64,000 nucleotides of DNA from Rhabdornis inornatus (GCA_013397075.1 VWZS01003944.1:193520-257519), one strand, 5' to 3'; numbered from the stretch's first letter, positions 49,156 to 61,900 are shown. Program-made: numbers and translations. The notes: generated from the sequence alone by a model not told the origin.

Positions 49156-50266
49156 GGCGATGGCTCGATAGGGTAGGGGATATTTTGGGAGGGGGGGGCT
49201 GCCTTCACCTTCGCCCCCCCCTCTCCATCCTCTTCCTCCGTACGCCTCCTGTCTCACCACCGGCCCAGCTTGCTGCTAGCAGTGTCCCCCATGCTGGCTG
49301 GAAAAGAGAAATGACAGATCGACGGGTGACATCTTCCTCGTCCTCCTCCCCCTCCTCCTTGTCGTCCTCCTCCTCCTTCTTCCCCTCCTCCTCCTCCTCC
49401 TCCTCCTCTTCCTCCTCCCTTCGCTGCCTGAACCATCCGAGTGGAACAGTCCGGTGTTAACCCCTGCCAGCACGGTGGAGCCAGGATGGCACAGACTAGT
49501 GGTCAGTCCCCTGCCGCCAGCTCCAACATGTGTCCGAGGGGACACCCACACCTGACCTCGCCCACAGGTCTCCATCACCACTCGCACTCCCCCTCCTTCC
49601 TCCCAGGCTGCTCGCTTGGGCAGCAGCATGGCTCCGGTGGCAGGACACCGGCTGGGATCAGCGGTAGCGGCCAGGCCAGCTCTGCTGTGGGGTGCCAGGG
49701 GGCCCCCGGCTTCCAACCTCGCCCCCCTGGTGTAACCCAGCCTCCCTCCTGCCCTACCGTGAGCTCGGCCTCGCTCAGCCTGGTCCCTGCTGGTTCCCCC
49801 AGCCCCGACCGGTGGGACCAGGTGGGGACCAGGCTCTTTTTCCCAGGTGGAGAAATCCCAGGTAGAAGGCAGTAACCCAGGAAACAGAATAGGGCCATCC
49901 CCAGGGATGCTCCTCCATGCCGGCGACACCCAGGTCCCCAAAGCCCAGCATCCAGGAGAATCCGACTGGGACAGCACCTTGGGGACCGCCCGCTGTCTCG
50001 AGAGAGGCCGGGGGCAGCACTCCCTCTGAGGGGAATATGCCCCCATTCCCCCATCCCCATCACCCCACCCCACGCACATGAACACCCCAAGGGAACTCAG
50101 AGATGCTGGGGGGCACCTGACAGGGCGACCTGTCCCCTCGGCACCCCCACACCCGGCGTCCGCCGACCCCTCATCACCCATCACTCCCGGGTCTCCCACC
50201 GGGACGTCCCTCCGGGCGTTGTCACCCCCCGGCCATCTGCCCCCGACCCTTGTCAGCCCAAACCTC
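49156..50266 (-). other. DOK4 5' region, GC-rich
   Basis: No further coding exon is seen upstream of the DOK4 ATG. The non-coding first exon presumably lies in the GC-rich stretch near or inside the gap at 50267-50375, but I cannot place its donor. A 307-codon minus-strand frame at 49276-50199 is low-complexity (Gly/Arg-rich) and unsupported. Confidence 0.4.
49328..49426. repeat. CCT/GGA polypyrimidine-polypurine tract
   Basis: About 100 bp on the + strand are almost pure pyrimidine, dominated by CTCCTC triplets with TCGTC interruptions. Mirror-like polypurine tracts of this kind can form triplex DNA. It lies about 170-270 bp upstream of the DOK4 ATG. Confidence 0.8.
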
Positions 50267-50375
50267 NNNNNNNNNNNNNNNNNNNNNNNNNNNNNNNNNN
50301 NNNNNNNNNNNNNNNNNNNNNNNNNNNNNNNNNNNNNNNNNNNNNNNNNNNNNNNNNNNNNNNNNNNNNNNNNNN
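50267..50375. other. Assembly gap of 109 Ns
   Basis: Unresolved bases sit inside a very GC-rich stretch followed by repeated CCCGCCC/GCCCCGCC Sp1-type boxes (50398-50440). The missing sequence is probably a CpG-island promoter, plausibly of DOK4. Confidence 0.95.
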
Positions 50376-51544
50376 CCTGCGAGCCCCGGAGCCGCTCGGC
50401 CCCGCCCGGTCCCGCCCCGCCCGGCCCCGCCCCGGTGCCCTCCCTCCACCCCCGGGCTGCCCAACCTGAGCCACAACCGGCCGCCCTGCAAAGAGGATTC
50501 CATCGTCATCGGGCTTCAGAGTGAACACCCTGCAGAGACTGACGGGCAGCAGCAGCAGCAGCCTCCTGTCTGTCCCTCAGCTCAGGTGTCACCTCATCCC
50601 CTCTTTGTGCCCCCCCAAACTGGTTTCCAGGCCTCTCATTCAAACTGTCCCCAGGCACCCCCACCCGCACAGCTTCACTTGTTGGGCCATAAAAATATGA
50701 ATAATCGCTGGAAATAAAAGCACATTAAAAAACCCCATGAGCAGCAAAGAGCTGTGCTTTTAGCCAATCAATTAAAAGGCAGAGCGAGGGGATTAGCTCA
50801 CTGAAATATTAATTTTTAATAAGGTTGTGTCTGAGCGCCTCCAAAGCCCCCAAGGCCGTGTGCTGGGGGGCTGGGCTGAAGGGGTTGTGCTGGGGTGATC
50901 GGCACCCACAGGCGCCCACCTCTACACCTCCCCAGGGTGAGCACCTCTGGGTCAACACCTTTCATTGCACAGGCCAGGGACAGGCTTTACCCCCACAATG
51001 GGCTGGTCTCCAGGCATGGGGACAGGGATGCCAGTGGGTGACATCCAGGCCCATGCGTGGCTGGTGAAGAAATGCCAAATGTCTCTGATGTGTACCCTCC
51101 CCACCCTCGCTTCTGTGTGGGGACAGACCAGCAGCTCACACTGCTACCAGAGCCTGGGCCCATCTGGGATCTGTATTTATAATAAAAAATCATATACAAA
51201 TACATACATATATATAATATATATAAAAAGAAGTGGGCAGTTCATGGCTGCCAAGCTTGGTGCCTCTCTCTGCCTGCACCTCCTCCTCCTGGGCTGCTCA
51301 GTGATGCTGGCTTTGGTGGCCACATCAGTGTTCCAGGAGATGCCAGTGGCCAAAGGGGCATCCAGTACTGTCCAAGAGGCAGTGGGTTTTGGAGCACCTC
51401 TGGGCATATTTCTCCCCACTGCTCCGTGCCTCAGTTTCCCCATCTATACAAGGATCACTGCACAGCTGAGCCCTGTGGCAACATGCACTTGAATGCAAAG
51501 GACTGATGTGGGACGTGCTGCGGTGGTGGCACTGGTCCTGGACT
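50376..51544 (-). other. CCDC102A 3' flank
   Basis: This minus-strand region follows the CCDC102A stop and should contain its 3' UTR, but I see no canonical minus-strand AATAAA; a TATAAA variant near 51175-51180 is the best candidate. AT-rich (TA)n sequence lies at about 51200-51230. Confidence 0.35.
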
Positions 51545-54500
51545 CTAGGGCACCTGTATCTGCAGGTCCTCATCCTCGTCGGGGTCACTGGTGCCGTCCC
51601 CAGCGTCGTCGGGGCCGAAGCGGTTGCTGCGCATCTTGCCGAAGAGCGGGGCGCTCTGCTGCCGCCGCAGCCTGCGGGTGACAGCTGCTGGGGTGGGGGT
51701 GGCAGCACAGCCCTGGGGGGGCCCTGAAGCCAAGCCCATTCCTCTGCACCCCTACAGCATGACTGCACCCCAGAGATTCCTTCCTGCAGCCCTCACTAAG
51801 TGCTGAGTGCAGGATGAGCCCCTGCAGCATGGGGCCAACACTCCGGCATGGGATGGGGGGCTGTGGATGGTGCTCGGCACAAAGTGGGACACAGGATAAA
51901 CCCCTCCCCGGCTGGACATCACTGTGCTGGGCAGCACAGACCCAGCAAGGACTGCAGAGAAGGGAGGTGTCATCCCCCTAAATTGAGGAACCCCCAAAAA
52001 ACCCACAAGTCCCCATTCCTACAAACCTGTGGTGGTTTTAGCTCTTTACTTTTCTGGCCTTTGCATGAAAATTCATCAAGGAAAATTTATGAATCAAATT
52101 TGAAATCCAAAGTCCCAGGATCCAGTGAGATCCAACCAGTCCACTACATTTTACTGGAAAGCATGAATTATTTAGGGTTGAGCACACAGGGAGCCTGGGG
52201 GGGGGGGTGATGAATCCTCCATTATGCTTCCATGATTTAATGCAGATGTCCCAATAAAATAAAGGATGATTATAAACACCCCCCCCAGCGCCTCTCAGAG
52301 CCACAGCATCGATCCCACAGCCATTTCAGCTCTTTACTGCTGGAGAGGAAAACAGGGCCAAGGAAAGTTTTAAGGGCAAGAAAACTCAGCTCCCACCTCC
52401 CCAAGCTGGTGTGGTATGCTAGGAGGCTGCCCTGGCCATGGGTACCAGTGGGTGCAACCCTAAGCAGCATAAAACTGGGCTGAGTTGGTCTCTGGGCAGC
52501 CTTGTGCTGGTCTAACTGGGAGGTGAATGCCACCCAGCTCAAAGTGTGGTGAAGACTGCTCACAGGATGGCTGTCCCCCTTCCTAGGATGTCGGAGACAC
52601 TTTGGCCATCCTCAGCCCAGGGTTCAGCCAGGCAGACACTGGTTGAGGGATGGTGGCAAGGAGAACATCATCCCATCCTTGCTGGTCCCTGTGTGGTTCA
52701 CCCAGCCCCTGCTCACCGTGACTGCAGATGCTCCAGCTGCACCTGGAAGCTCTCGCTCTGCTCCGTCTGCTCGTCCAGCGACCGCTGCAGCTTCCGCGTC
52801 TGGTTGTGGGCCTCATCCAGCTGTGGGATGGGATGGGATGGGATGGTGCTGTTGGCAGCTGTGTAGGGAGCAGAACAGCTCTCTGACCCTCTCCACCAGC
52901 ATGAGCTTTCCCACCTCATCCTCGGCTTGGGCCAGCTCCTTCTTCAGCTCCTCCACCCTCAGGCGCAGCTTCTTCACCTCTCCCTCGTGCTGCTCCACGC
53001 GGCGATTGGCATGGGCCAGCTCAGCCATCTTCTCTTGGTACTGCTTCTTCAGCTTGGTGTGGATGTGCTTCAGGTCAGCCAGCTCCTGTGGAGGGCATGG
53101 GGAGAGGGCTGAGCAAGGGACAGCCACCCCCACCACTGAGTGCCCTCTCCTCCCTCCCCAGGGACTTCTCCCATTGCCCCACCCCATGACCCAGGAGCTG
53201 ATGGAGCAAGGATAGGGTCACCATCATCCCTTGGAGGGTGGTAGCAAAATTTGGGCTTGAGGGAGTCACAACAGAGTCACCCAGGGATGCAGTGGTGGAG
53301 GACAGCACCACCCCTGTGGCACCTTGTTCTTCTCGAAGAGCTCAGCCTGGATGGTTTTGAGGTCAGTGTCCAGGGCACTGGCTGTCTGGCGCCGCTTGCG
53401 AGCCAGCACCTCCTCCAGGTCCTCGATCTGTGCCCGCAGCTTCTTGTTCTCCCGCTCCAGGTTGAGCTTCTCCGTCTCCAGCCGCTCCCGCCGTCCCCAC
53501 TCAGCCGCGTTCTCTGCCTGCAGCCGCTCCATCTGGGACAGGGGCATGGCGTGGCTGGGGGGCAGCAGGACCCCCCTCACTGCTCCCTTTGTCCCCCACG
53601 TTGGGGTTTGGCCTCACCTCTGCACGCAGTTCAGCCAGTTTCTTGTCCATGCTGGAGCGAGCACCCAGCTCATCCTCCAGGTCCTCAGAGATACGCCCCA
53701 GCTCATCCTGATGAATCTCCTTCAGGATGTTGAGCTGTGGGGGGACATGGCACCAAAAGGGGCAGTGAACACTCACCTTCCACCTTCCAACTTCCACCTG
53801 CCCACACCATCCACCCATCCTCTACAGATGGAACCACTGCATCAATAGCACTAACAAAGACCCTCAACAAGCAACCTGGAGTTGGGGGAGTGGCTGTGAG
53901 CCACCATGTCCATCAGGATGTGCCACTCTCTGAGGGACAGGCCACCCCCTGGGGCAGCTCTGCTCCCCAGGCACCTCGCTCACCTGCTTCATCACCTCCT
54001 GCTTGTTCTTGTTGAGCTCCTCGTACTTGATCTTCCACTGGCTGAGCTCACCCTCCAGCTTCTCGATGTTCTTGCTGAGTGCCAGCTTGTCCCTGGGGAG
54101 AGGCAATGACAGTGACACCCTGCAGGACCTCATGGGACATGCCATCCCAGTGGGGACCAGCCTGGGATCAGCTGGCACCCTGCAAGGATGATGTGCCAAG
54201 CACTCACTCCCGCTCCTTGAGCAGCACTTTTTGGGACTCATCCAGCCTCAGCTTCAGGGCGGTGACTTTGGTGGCATCCTCCTCCACGACGCTGACGTCC
54301 TCCCAGAGCAGGCGGCTCCGTTCCTGGCGGCTGAAGGAGGCCCGGGGGCCCCGCTGCTCCCAGCTCTCCTCCTGCTTGCTCGTCAAGATGTTTTCCATCA
54401 GCTCCAGCTCCTGTGGCACCGTGGGTGGCCCAGCACAGGGGACAGGGTGAGAGGGCTTCCCAGCCCCTACAGTACCCAGCCCTTACCCTAAACCAAGAGC

Positions 54501-55965
54501 ATCCCTCCCTCCATTCCCCAGGGATCCCCTAAGGCTGATGAAGAAGGACTTGTCCTTCCAGGGGAGCTCCCACACATCACCACCCTCTGCTGCCGGCTCC
54601 CTGCCATGCGGGAAATTTGGTATAAAAATATTTAAAACCAATTTATGACACTGATCTCACCCAGGACTACCACATGGATGACCTGCTCTGAGCACACAGT
54701 AAATGAGCCACTGGAGTTTCTGGGCAAGTGTGGAGCCCACGGGGGATGCTCACATTAATCTCAGATTTATCACCTGGCAGCTGTGCTGTTAAGTGGACTG
54801 AACTGTCACAGCACAGCACAGCACCCCGAGCAGTGACTTCTGTGCTGTGACAGAGCCAACAGCAGCGGAGCAGGGATGGCTGGAGCAGCTGGGAGCATCC
54901 CTGAGGTGGCTCTGGTGTCCCCTCCTTCCTTCATCAGAAACCCCTCCCAGAAGCCCCTATGGACACCCTGACAGTCAAGCCGTGGCTGGGAGATGCCACC
55001 AGCACTGCCAATGCCACCATCCCCTGTACTGGCACTGTGATTTTTGCCTAGGGAAAGCCCCAGGAAAAGGACTGGTGCCAGTGCCAAGGCGATCTGCATG
55101 GGGCTGTGATGGTTCTGGATCTCCTCATGACACTGTTCTGAGAAGTCTGATCCCCCCCCCCAGTGCTGTTTCAAGAGGGATCTGACTGCCCTGTACTGCT
55201 CCAAGAGGGGTCTGAGCCCAAAATCATGCTTGGAGCGGTCTGACACCCCCCATACTAATCCAAGAAGGGTCTGATCACCCTGTATTGCTCTGAGAGGTGT
55301 CTGCCGCAAGAGCAGTCCCCTCCCACACTGCTCATCTTTACAGGACAGGCAGTGGTGGTTTGGGGGATGTACATGGGTAGCAGACCAGAGGAGCTCCCCT
55401 GTTCCCCTGCTCACCCGGGGCAGCCCTGCACCCCCACCTTGGCTTTTTGGGGCACCTCAGTGCCCACATCCCGCACAGGCTCTTGCTCGGGGCCGGTGTC
55501 CCCCTCTGCTCCATCAGCGGGTGGGCTGCCGGCGCTGGCTGGTGGCGGCGGCGGGCGCTCGTCCGGCCGGTCCCGGTCCCGGTCGCGGTCCCGGTCGCGG
55601 CGCAGGCTGGCCAGCTCCTTGGTGAGGGCCTCCAGCCGGTGCCGCAGCTGCCGCACCTCCTCTCGCGCTCGATTGCGCTCGGCTCGCACCTTGCTCCACT
55701 TCTCCCTCCAGTTGGCCGTGCAGTCCGACCACCACCGCATCGTCTTTTCCATCTGCGCCGCCCGCGCCCGCGCCTCCTCCAGCTCCCGCAGCCGCAGCTC
55801 CTCCCGCCCTTCCCAGTCCCCTTCCAGCAACGCCGGCGGGGGCCCGGGCGAGGGTGTCCCGCTGGGGGGGGGCGGGGACGGCTCGGGGGCCAGCAGGGCC
55901 AGGAGAGAGCCCCCCGGCAGCGGCGGGGAGCCGGCCAGGCGAGAGGAGGCCCCGCTTTGGCTCAT
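51545..55965 (-). CDS. CCDC102A: Coiled-coil domain-containing protein 102A
   Basis: Eight coding exons on the minus strand: 55965-55438, 54410-54208, 54092-53984, 53734-53618, 53532-53323, 53085-52915, 52820-52717 and 51671-51545. Phases join to 522 residues (human about 550). The N-terminus (MSQSGASSRLAG) is Pro/Ser-rich; then comes the family signature QMEKTMRWWSDCTANWREKW near residues 90-110. From there to about 480 the protein is almost continuous coiled coil with myosin-tail-like heptads (ERENKKLRAQIEDLEEVLAR, LDEAHNQTRKLQRSLDEQTE). It ends with an acidic tail DEDEDLQIQV. A run of Arg-Asp dipeptides near residues 143-152 comes from a GGTCCC/GTCGCG-type repeat in exon 1. Its cellular role is poorly defined; the paralogue CCDC102B acts at centrosomes. 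Confidence 0.95.
52822..52846. repeat. (GGGAT)n microsatellite in a CCDC102A intron
   Basis: Five GGGAT units lie directly beside the acceptor of the 52820-52717 exon. On the minus strand they supply part of its pyrimidine-rich tract (ATCCC units). Confidence 0.8.
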
Positions 55966-56344
55966 GGCGGGGATGCCCTAGGGCATGGCCTCACCGTCCT
56001 GCACCCAGGGACCTGCAGGAAACAGGGGGCGTCAGGTGGCGACTGCGATGGGTGGCTGGAGGGAAGGGGTGGCGGGGGCATGGTCCCTGGTTTTGGGGAG
56101 CGGCACACTGAGTGACAACATCCCTGGGATGGATCCTCAGTGAGGACTCTGGCGATGTCCCCAGCCAGGTCCCCAGCAGGCAGCCAAGTGATGGCCCCAG
56201 CCAGATCCCCAATGAAGACACCAGTGAGGTCCTCAATGAGGACCACAGCCCACAGCCCAGCCACCGGCATCTGGTCTCAGCTTGGCTCCACAGGCACCTC
56301 TGCCAGCGCACCACAACGAAGGGAAGACATGTACATGCTATTCG

Positions 56345-56386
56345 CATGATGTCATCTGCATGAGGTCATCTGATGACATCATCTGT
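56345..56386. repeat. Inverted-repeat GATGTCATC / GATGACATC cluster
   Basis: GATGTCATC, GAGGTCATC and GATGACATC lie within 42 bp, forming an imperfect hairpin or paired half-CRE-like sites (TGACATCA, TGATGTCA). It lies between the CCDC102A 5' UTR exon edge (56012) and the CpG island. Confidence 0.4.
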
Positions 56387-57020
56387 GAGCCTCCAAGACC
56401 ATCCTTGGAGATGGAGTTGGGGTACTCAGCTGCACCCCAGCACCTCCAGGGAGGGTTACAGCCCGGATCCGGCGCCAGCAAAGCAGGAACAGCTCCGGAA
56501 GGAGAGCCGGAGCTGCTGGATTGGCGTGGCGTGGCAGCAGGACGCGTGTCGAGGCAGCTGGATGTGCTCTCCGATGATGCCGCAACAAAGGGTCTGAGTG
56601 TCTCCATCCCGGCATGGACCTCACATCCAGACACAGACCTCACATCCCGTCCTGGATCTCACGTCCCGGTGCGGCCAGGCAGGCAAACCGCCCCAGGAAA
56701 CCTCAATGGGAGGCTGCTGTGCGTCCTAATGGGATAAGTACAGGGTCCAGCCGCGGCTGCCCGCAGCCCCGGCAGGTTTTTGGGACGGTGCAGCCCAGAC
56801 CTGCTACCAAATCCGGCTGGGCTGGGAGAACCAGTGCTGGAACAGCGGGAGCAGAGGCCGATGGCAGTTCTGGAATTTGCATGGGGGAAAGAACTAATTT
56901 TTCTGGTGATATTTGCTGAAATGGTGAAGTTTTGCTAAAACTCAGCAGCAAGCCCAGGCCCGTGCTCTCTTGGGCTGCTCCTGGAGGAATCTCAGGCATT
57001 GGCAAGACCCGGCACAAGCA

Positions 57021-57252
57021 GCGCCCACGGGAGCACAGATGGTGCACAGGCACCCACGCAAAACCCACGGGAACACATGCAGAGAACCGGCAACCGTGCA
57101 GCGCCCGCGGGGAGCACGCGTGGACCCGGGGCACCCCTGGATCATCCACGGGGAGCACGTATGGAGCACGAACACCCACGGGACACCCGCGGGGAGCACG
57201 CGTGGCTCATGGACACCCGCGGGAAGCACGCGTGGGTCACGGGCACGGGCGG
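57021..57252. repeat. CpG-rich minisatellite (about 30-bp unit)
   Basis: Imperfect units built on CACCCGCGGGGAGCACGCGTGG recur, clearest in the last copies at about 57186-57245. The open frames crossing it, including one of 417 codons, arise from the repeat and a join at N 57327. Confidence 0.65.
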
Positions 57253-57520
57253 ATCGCCGCCCCTCCCCGCGGGCTCCCGGCGGGGGCAGCCCTGCTCGCC
57301 CCCCGTGCTCTGTCACTCACCCGCCGNAGCGCCGCTCCCGCTCCCGCCCCCCGCCCGCGCCCGGGGGCCGGTCCCGGGCCGTGCTGCGTGTCCTGCCCCG
57401 TGGCACTGCCGGGGCGGCACGCGTGGGGTTCCGCTGCTCGGGGGCTGCTCACACCGGCCGGGCCTGGCGGCTCGGACACGCGTGGGCACGGGTGGGGACA
57501 TTGCCCGTGGCTGGGCTGCA
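57240..57520 (-). promoter_or_regulatory. CpG island, probable CCDC102A promoter and first exon
   Basis: On the minus strand a donor CGGCGG|GTGAGT lies with its exon edge at 57321. It would splice to the acceptor CTGCAG at 56012, the 5' UTR just above the CCDC102A ATG. The N at 57327 sits inside this exon, so its length is unknown. CpG density is high and no TATA is seen. Confidence 0.5.
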
Positions 57521-58685
57521 CACACGTGTCTGCCCCAGGGCGTGGGTGCCTGGCTGGGGACACGGGGCCCCCCGGCTGAGCGGTGGCCGAGCAGCATCTG
57601 CACCCCCACACATCCCCGTGCCGGCTCCCTCCTGGCCAGGCGGCAAAACCCCAAACCACCATTTTGCCCCTGTCCTTTTCCATTTGCTGGATGCCTTTCG
57701 GACAAAAAAGTTGGGCAATACTAGCGGCCAAGAGGATTTGTGTTCCGCCGCACGTGGAATCGATGCCATGGGACACCAACACCTTTTTCTCGCCCAGGAT
57801 CGAGCGAAGCAGGGAAAACCAAATCAAATTAAAGCAAAACTGCAAAGCTCGTGCGTGTTCTTTCCAAGATCGGATTTTTTTCTGCTGGAAACAACCCCAA
57901 AGAGCTGGAGGCGAGGGATGCTTTGCTCTCCTACGCCCCTATCCCAGCGTCTTGTGCCAGGGAAACCGGCGCCGTCTCTTGCAGCCGGTGAAGCGATTTT
58001 GCAGGCGGTTTGGCCAGAGCCGCGGGTGCGTGGTTGCGGCTTTAACCCGCTCCCGGCTCTAAAACCGGCAAAGTTTTTTCCAAGTATGTCTTTACTGTTT
58101 GCTTGTACGTGTCTTGGTGACACCAGCAGGCTCGAGGATGCATTGCAGCATCCTGGGTTTTGTGGGGTTTACCCTTGCAAAAATCAAACCTGCTTGGTCT
58201 GGGTGCATCATCTAAAAATGTGACGCATTTCTGCAGTCCTAGCATCATTGTCCTGGCGCCCTTCTCCTCTAGTTCTGGGTTTCCAGCCTGGCCATGGCCA
58301 GCAGGCCCCCTTAAATCTGTTCCCAAGGAGTCCCCATTTGGGATAGGTCAGACTGAAGCAGATGGTCGCCCTATGTCATGAACTGAGACCTAGAAATATT
58401 GCACGACTGGCTGCAGACACTGGGCAAGCACAGAGTGGCACTGCAGCCCCACAATGAGCACTGGTGTTGCTGAGCCATCCCTGGTCCCGCACCTCTGCAC
58501 ATGGCCACAGCCCTGCAGGTGGACCCAACAGCCTGCATGAAGAAACCTTTTGGGGCAAATCTAACCTTTTTTGGGTAAAAAAAAGACCTTTTTTCCCTCA
58601 GCTAGGCCAGCTGGCATTGCTGGAGAGCTGTGCTGTGGTTACTGGCGGTGTCTTGGAGTATGCTGGCTTCATCCTGGCAATAGCA

Positions 58686-58975
58686 TCAAACTATGGTATC
58701 ACAAAATCAGACTATCTCGAGTTCGAAGGGACCCATCAGAAATGTCAAGTCCAACTCCCTGGTCCTTGCAGGACAACCTAGAAGTAAACCATATGACTAA
58801 GAACATCATCCAGACACTCCTTAAGTGGCAGGTTTGATGCCATGGCCTCTTCTCTGGGGAGCCTGCCCCTGTATCTCACCACCTTCTCAGTGAACAGCCT
58901 TTTCCTAATGTGAAACCAAACTTCCCCTGAAGCAACTTTATTCCCTCTCCTGTATTCTTTCGCTGGTCAGCAGAG
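58686..58975 (-). repeat. CR1 LINE fragment, 3' part
   Basis: Read on the + strand, ATCACAAAATCAGACTATCT, GAAGGGACCCATCAGAAATG, TCAAGTCCAACTCCCTGGTC, the GCCTGCCCCTGTATCTCACC block and TGAACAGCCTTTTCCTAATG match, in order, the reverse complement of the avian CR1 3' region. The element therefore runs on the minus strand and is diverged and truncated. It accounts for the open frames at 58464-58837. Confidence 0.85.
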
Positions 58976-61900
58976 TGGAGATAAGCACGTTGTGCACCCC
59001 AGGAATCCCTGGCGCACCGTACATCCCAGGCTGGGCACAGCACAGGCTGCAGACACAGCAAGGACGGCAGGCACAACTTCACCACGGGCACAGCGGGGGA
59101 GTTTGAGTACCCTGGCACTTTGGGCACAGCACTGGGGCTAAAAGCCGAATCTCTGGGCAGTTGGAGCTGCTGCTGCTGCTGGGGGTCTGCAGTTTGGAGC
59201 CCCTGGGTGCTGTGTCTCCTGGGGACCGCGGCTGCCCTCCTGCCCGTGGTCTCTCTGTTAGTGACTAGCACTGACCGCTGCTTCTCTTTAGAAGCGCCCT
59301 TTGATTGCCCATGTGGGTCTCCCCCACCGCCGGGTGAGCCGGGGGCTCTGGCCGGGGTCCCGCCGCCCGCAGCCGCTCGGACACCCCGCAGTGTGCTTGG
59401 TGCAGGTCCCACTAGATGGCGCAAGGACCGCAGAAATTGTCCCAGATCGGAAATATGCATGCGCAGGGACGGCCGGTGGCGATGCGGGACCGCGGCGGTG
59501 CCGAAGTGTCCCCTGACAAACGGGAGGGGACCTCTGAGCCCCCTTGAGGAGCTGCCACTGCGCATCTCACGAGGCACGGTCAAAAGCGGGGGATCTCCAA
59601 CCACATCCCCCAAATCCATTTGCTGCCAGCACGGCTGTAGGCTGGCAAGAGTGGCTGTAAGGCTGTGGCATCCCAAAACCACCCCGACCCTGGGTTTTCA
59701 CCCACAACCGCTCCGTACTAGAACCCCTCCCTGTCGCACCAAATCCAGTGCAGGGGTGGAGACCACCTGCAGCCCTGGGACGGCAGGAAAATGGGTGAGC
59801 AGGGCTTTGTCTTGGCATCGGGCAGACGAGTTTGGGTGGAGGAGAGGATGGGAAGTGAGTAAGTGAACTGATACTCGGCTTTCCTCCCGCTCTCACTGAG
59901 GATGGCAGACGCCAAGCAGAGCTCGTCAAGGTGACCAGACACTTTCGGAGTCGAAGCAATACAGCTTGTGGAAGTAAATAATCAGGACAAATTGTAGGGA
60001 CTAAATTAATCAGTTGGGGGCAGCGAGTCGGTCGTGAGCCTGTGGTGCATCTGCATAAACCGAACTTCACCTGGAAATGTTCCCGGGTCCTGATGCCTGA
60101 GGTTTTGGAGCTGGACATCCCACTCCGCCTGCTGGAATGCAGACCAGCATCGCAGCATGGCAAATCTGTCTATGGTGACATCAGGGTCCCCACTGCCCCC
60201 ACGCTTGTACCTGCAGGCAGGGCCGGGGAGGTGACATTAGCTGGCGCCGCCCGTTTCTGGCCCGGTGGCAGGGGACCGAGCACCGCCGACACGCTGCCCA
60301 TCTCTGCCGAGTGACGTTTCCCTCTCTGGCTCCTTCCCGCTTCTGTACAGCGAAGGAAGCCTCTGGCTGTTCTTTGTTCCATGCACAAAGGGCAGCCAGC
60401 GCCGCCGCGTTCCCGTCAGTGCCGCCGGCATCCCAGACAAAGGCCGGTCCCGCCGGGGCTCTGTGCTCCCTCCCTGCAGCCCCGCGGTGCCCCCGGCTCA
60501 CATCTCGCCGTGCAGGGATGAGCTGTGCTTGGCTCACCGCTCCGGCGGTGACTTCAGCTATTCACCGAAAGGCCTGCGGGTTTGGTGCGGTGCCAAGTGC
60601 CCAATTTTCCCCCATGAGCCCCATCGTGGGAGAGGCACATCCCAGCACTCTCCATGCCCTTCTCCCCATCTCCAGATTTCGGGGTTTGTGGTGTGAGTCA
60701 CTCTGGCTGCCGATGCCTGCATACATCCACCTTGTTCCGGTATCCGGTGGCGCTTGGAAAACAATCATTCTGTGGTTGCCTCCTGGCAGCGGTAACACAG
60801 CATCCCTGGGTGGTCCCCAGGGAGCCGAGCCTTTTGGGGGCTGGTGGGACATGCTGGATCTTGGGTAGCACTGCTGGTGCCCAGGGGTGAGCCTTTTCGC
60901 ACCCTGCCGCACCAGGACCAGGGTCGAAGCACTCTCCGAGGTCGCCGGGGAGCACGGGTTGGGATCGAGAGTCCATTGCCGCAGTGCCACGGTGCCAGGG
61001 CCGGCTTCATCCAGCTCCATCCAGCAGCATGGGCAGGAGGGGGCCCGGCCTCTATGATCTCAAGGAGAAATGGTGCCATTTACCTTTCTGGGCCCCTTAC
61101 TTGGCAGGAAGCCAGACTGCTGGAGGGGTTATGCCATCCCTTTCTCCCCAGGAGAGGCACCACGGTGCCTTCAGGCTTCAGGGGCAAAGCTGTGGAATTA
61201 CAGCAAAAGCTCCAGATTTTGGGGAAACAAGCAGACAGGAAAGACACTAAATCCACGTGGGAAAAGGAAGGTTTGGAGAAGACCTTGGCTCCATTTTGGG
61301 ATCTGCCTTTGGGACTTGTCTGCTGAGGAGCTGATGAGCCTAGTTACTGCATCCCGTGGGAGCATCCTCACCTGGTGCTTGTGCAGGTACCCGCAGGGAC
61401 CGGTTTCCCCCCAGACTTCCCTGACATCACCAGGGGTTTATTTGCAAAGCCGAGACTAAACAAATAATCCGGGTTTGTTGCTGTGCCTACGGGTTCGGGT
61501 TTTACTACCCTGGCACCTGTTGAGTCGCTGTTATCACTGAGGGAGAAATCCCGACGTGGGGTGAACCCACCTCCCCACCGGATGTTTTTCCAGAGGAAGG
61601 CTGAGGGAGGTGGAGCAGCAGCAATGGGGAGCACGAGCACCCACAGCCTCTCAAAGGTAGCTGAGGCAGTCCCCTGGGATCACCACCCTCCGAGATTCCT
61701 AAGGCTGTCCTGGCATTGCTCACCAGATTCGGATGAGAGATCTAGGGGCATCCCCTCCCACCAGCACCCATCTGCTTCCTCATCCTCATCCTCCTCCATC
61801 CACCAGGGCTGGGCTGAGCCCTGTTGATGGTGGCGTTTTGCTGGGAGCACCCAACAGGCTTTGAGGGGGTCTGGGCACCCTGGCACCGCTGGGCAGTGGG

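Noticed and set aside
49276..50199. 307-codon minus-strand open frame upstream of DOK4
   Set aside because: It is GC-driven, with an Arg/Gly homopolymer end from the CCT/GGA tract; no recognisable domain.
56970..58223. 417-codon + strand open frame
   Set aside because: It is built on a CpG minisatellite, crosses the N at 57327 and contains low-complexity sequence; antisense and other frames are equally open.
58876..59682. 268-codon minus-strand open frame
   Set aside because: Its C-terminal part lies in a CR1 fragment and the rest shows no family or splice signals.
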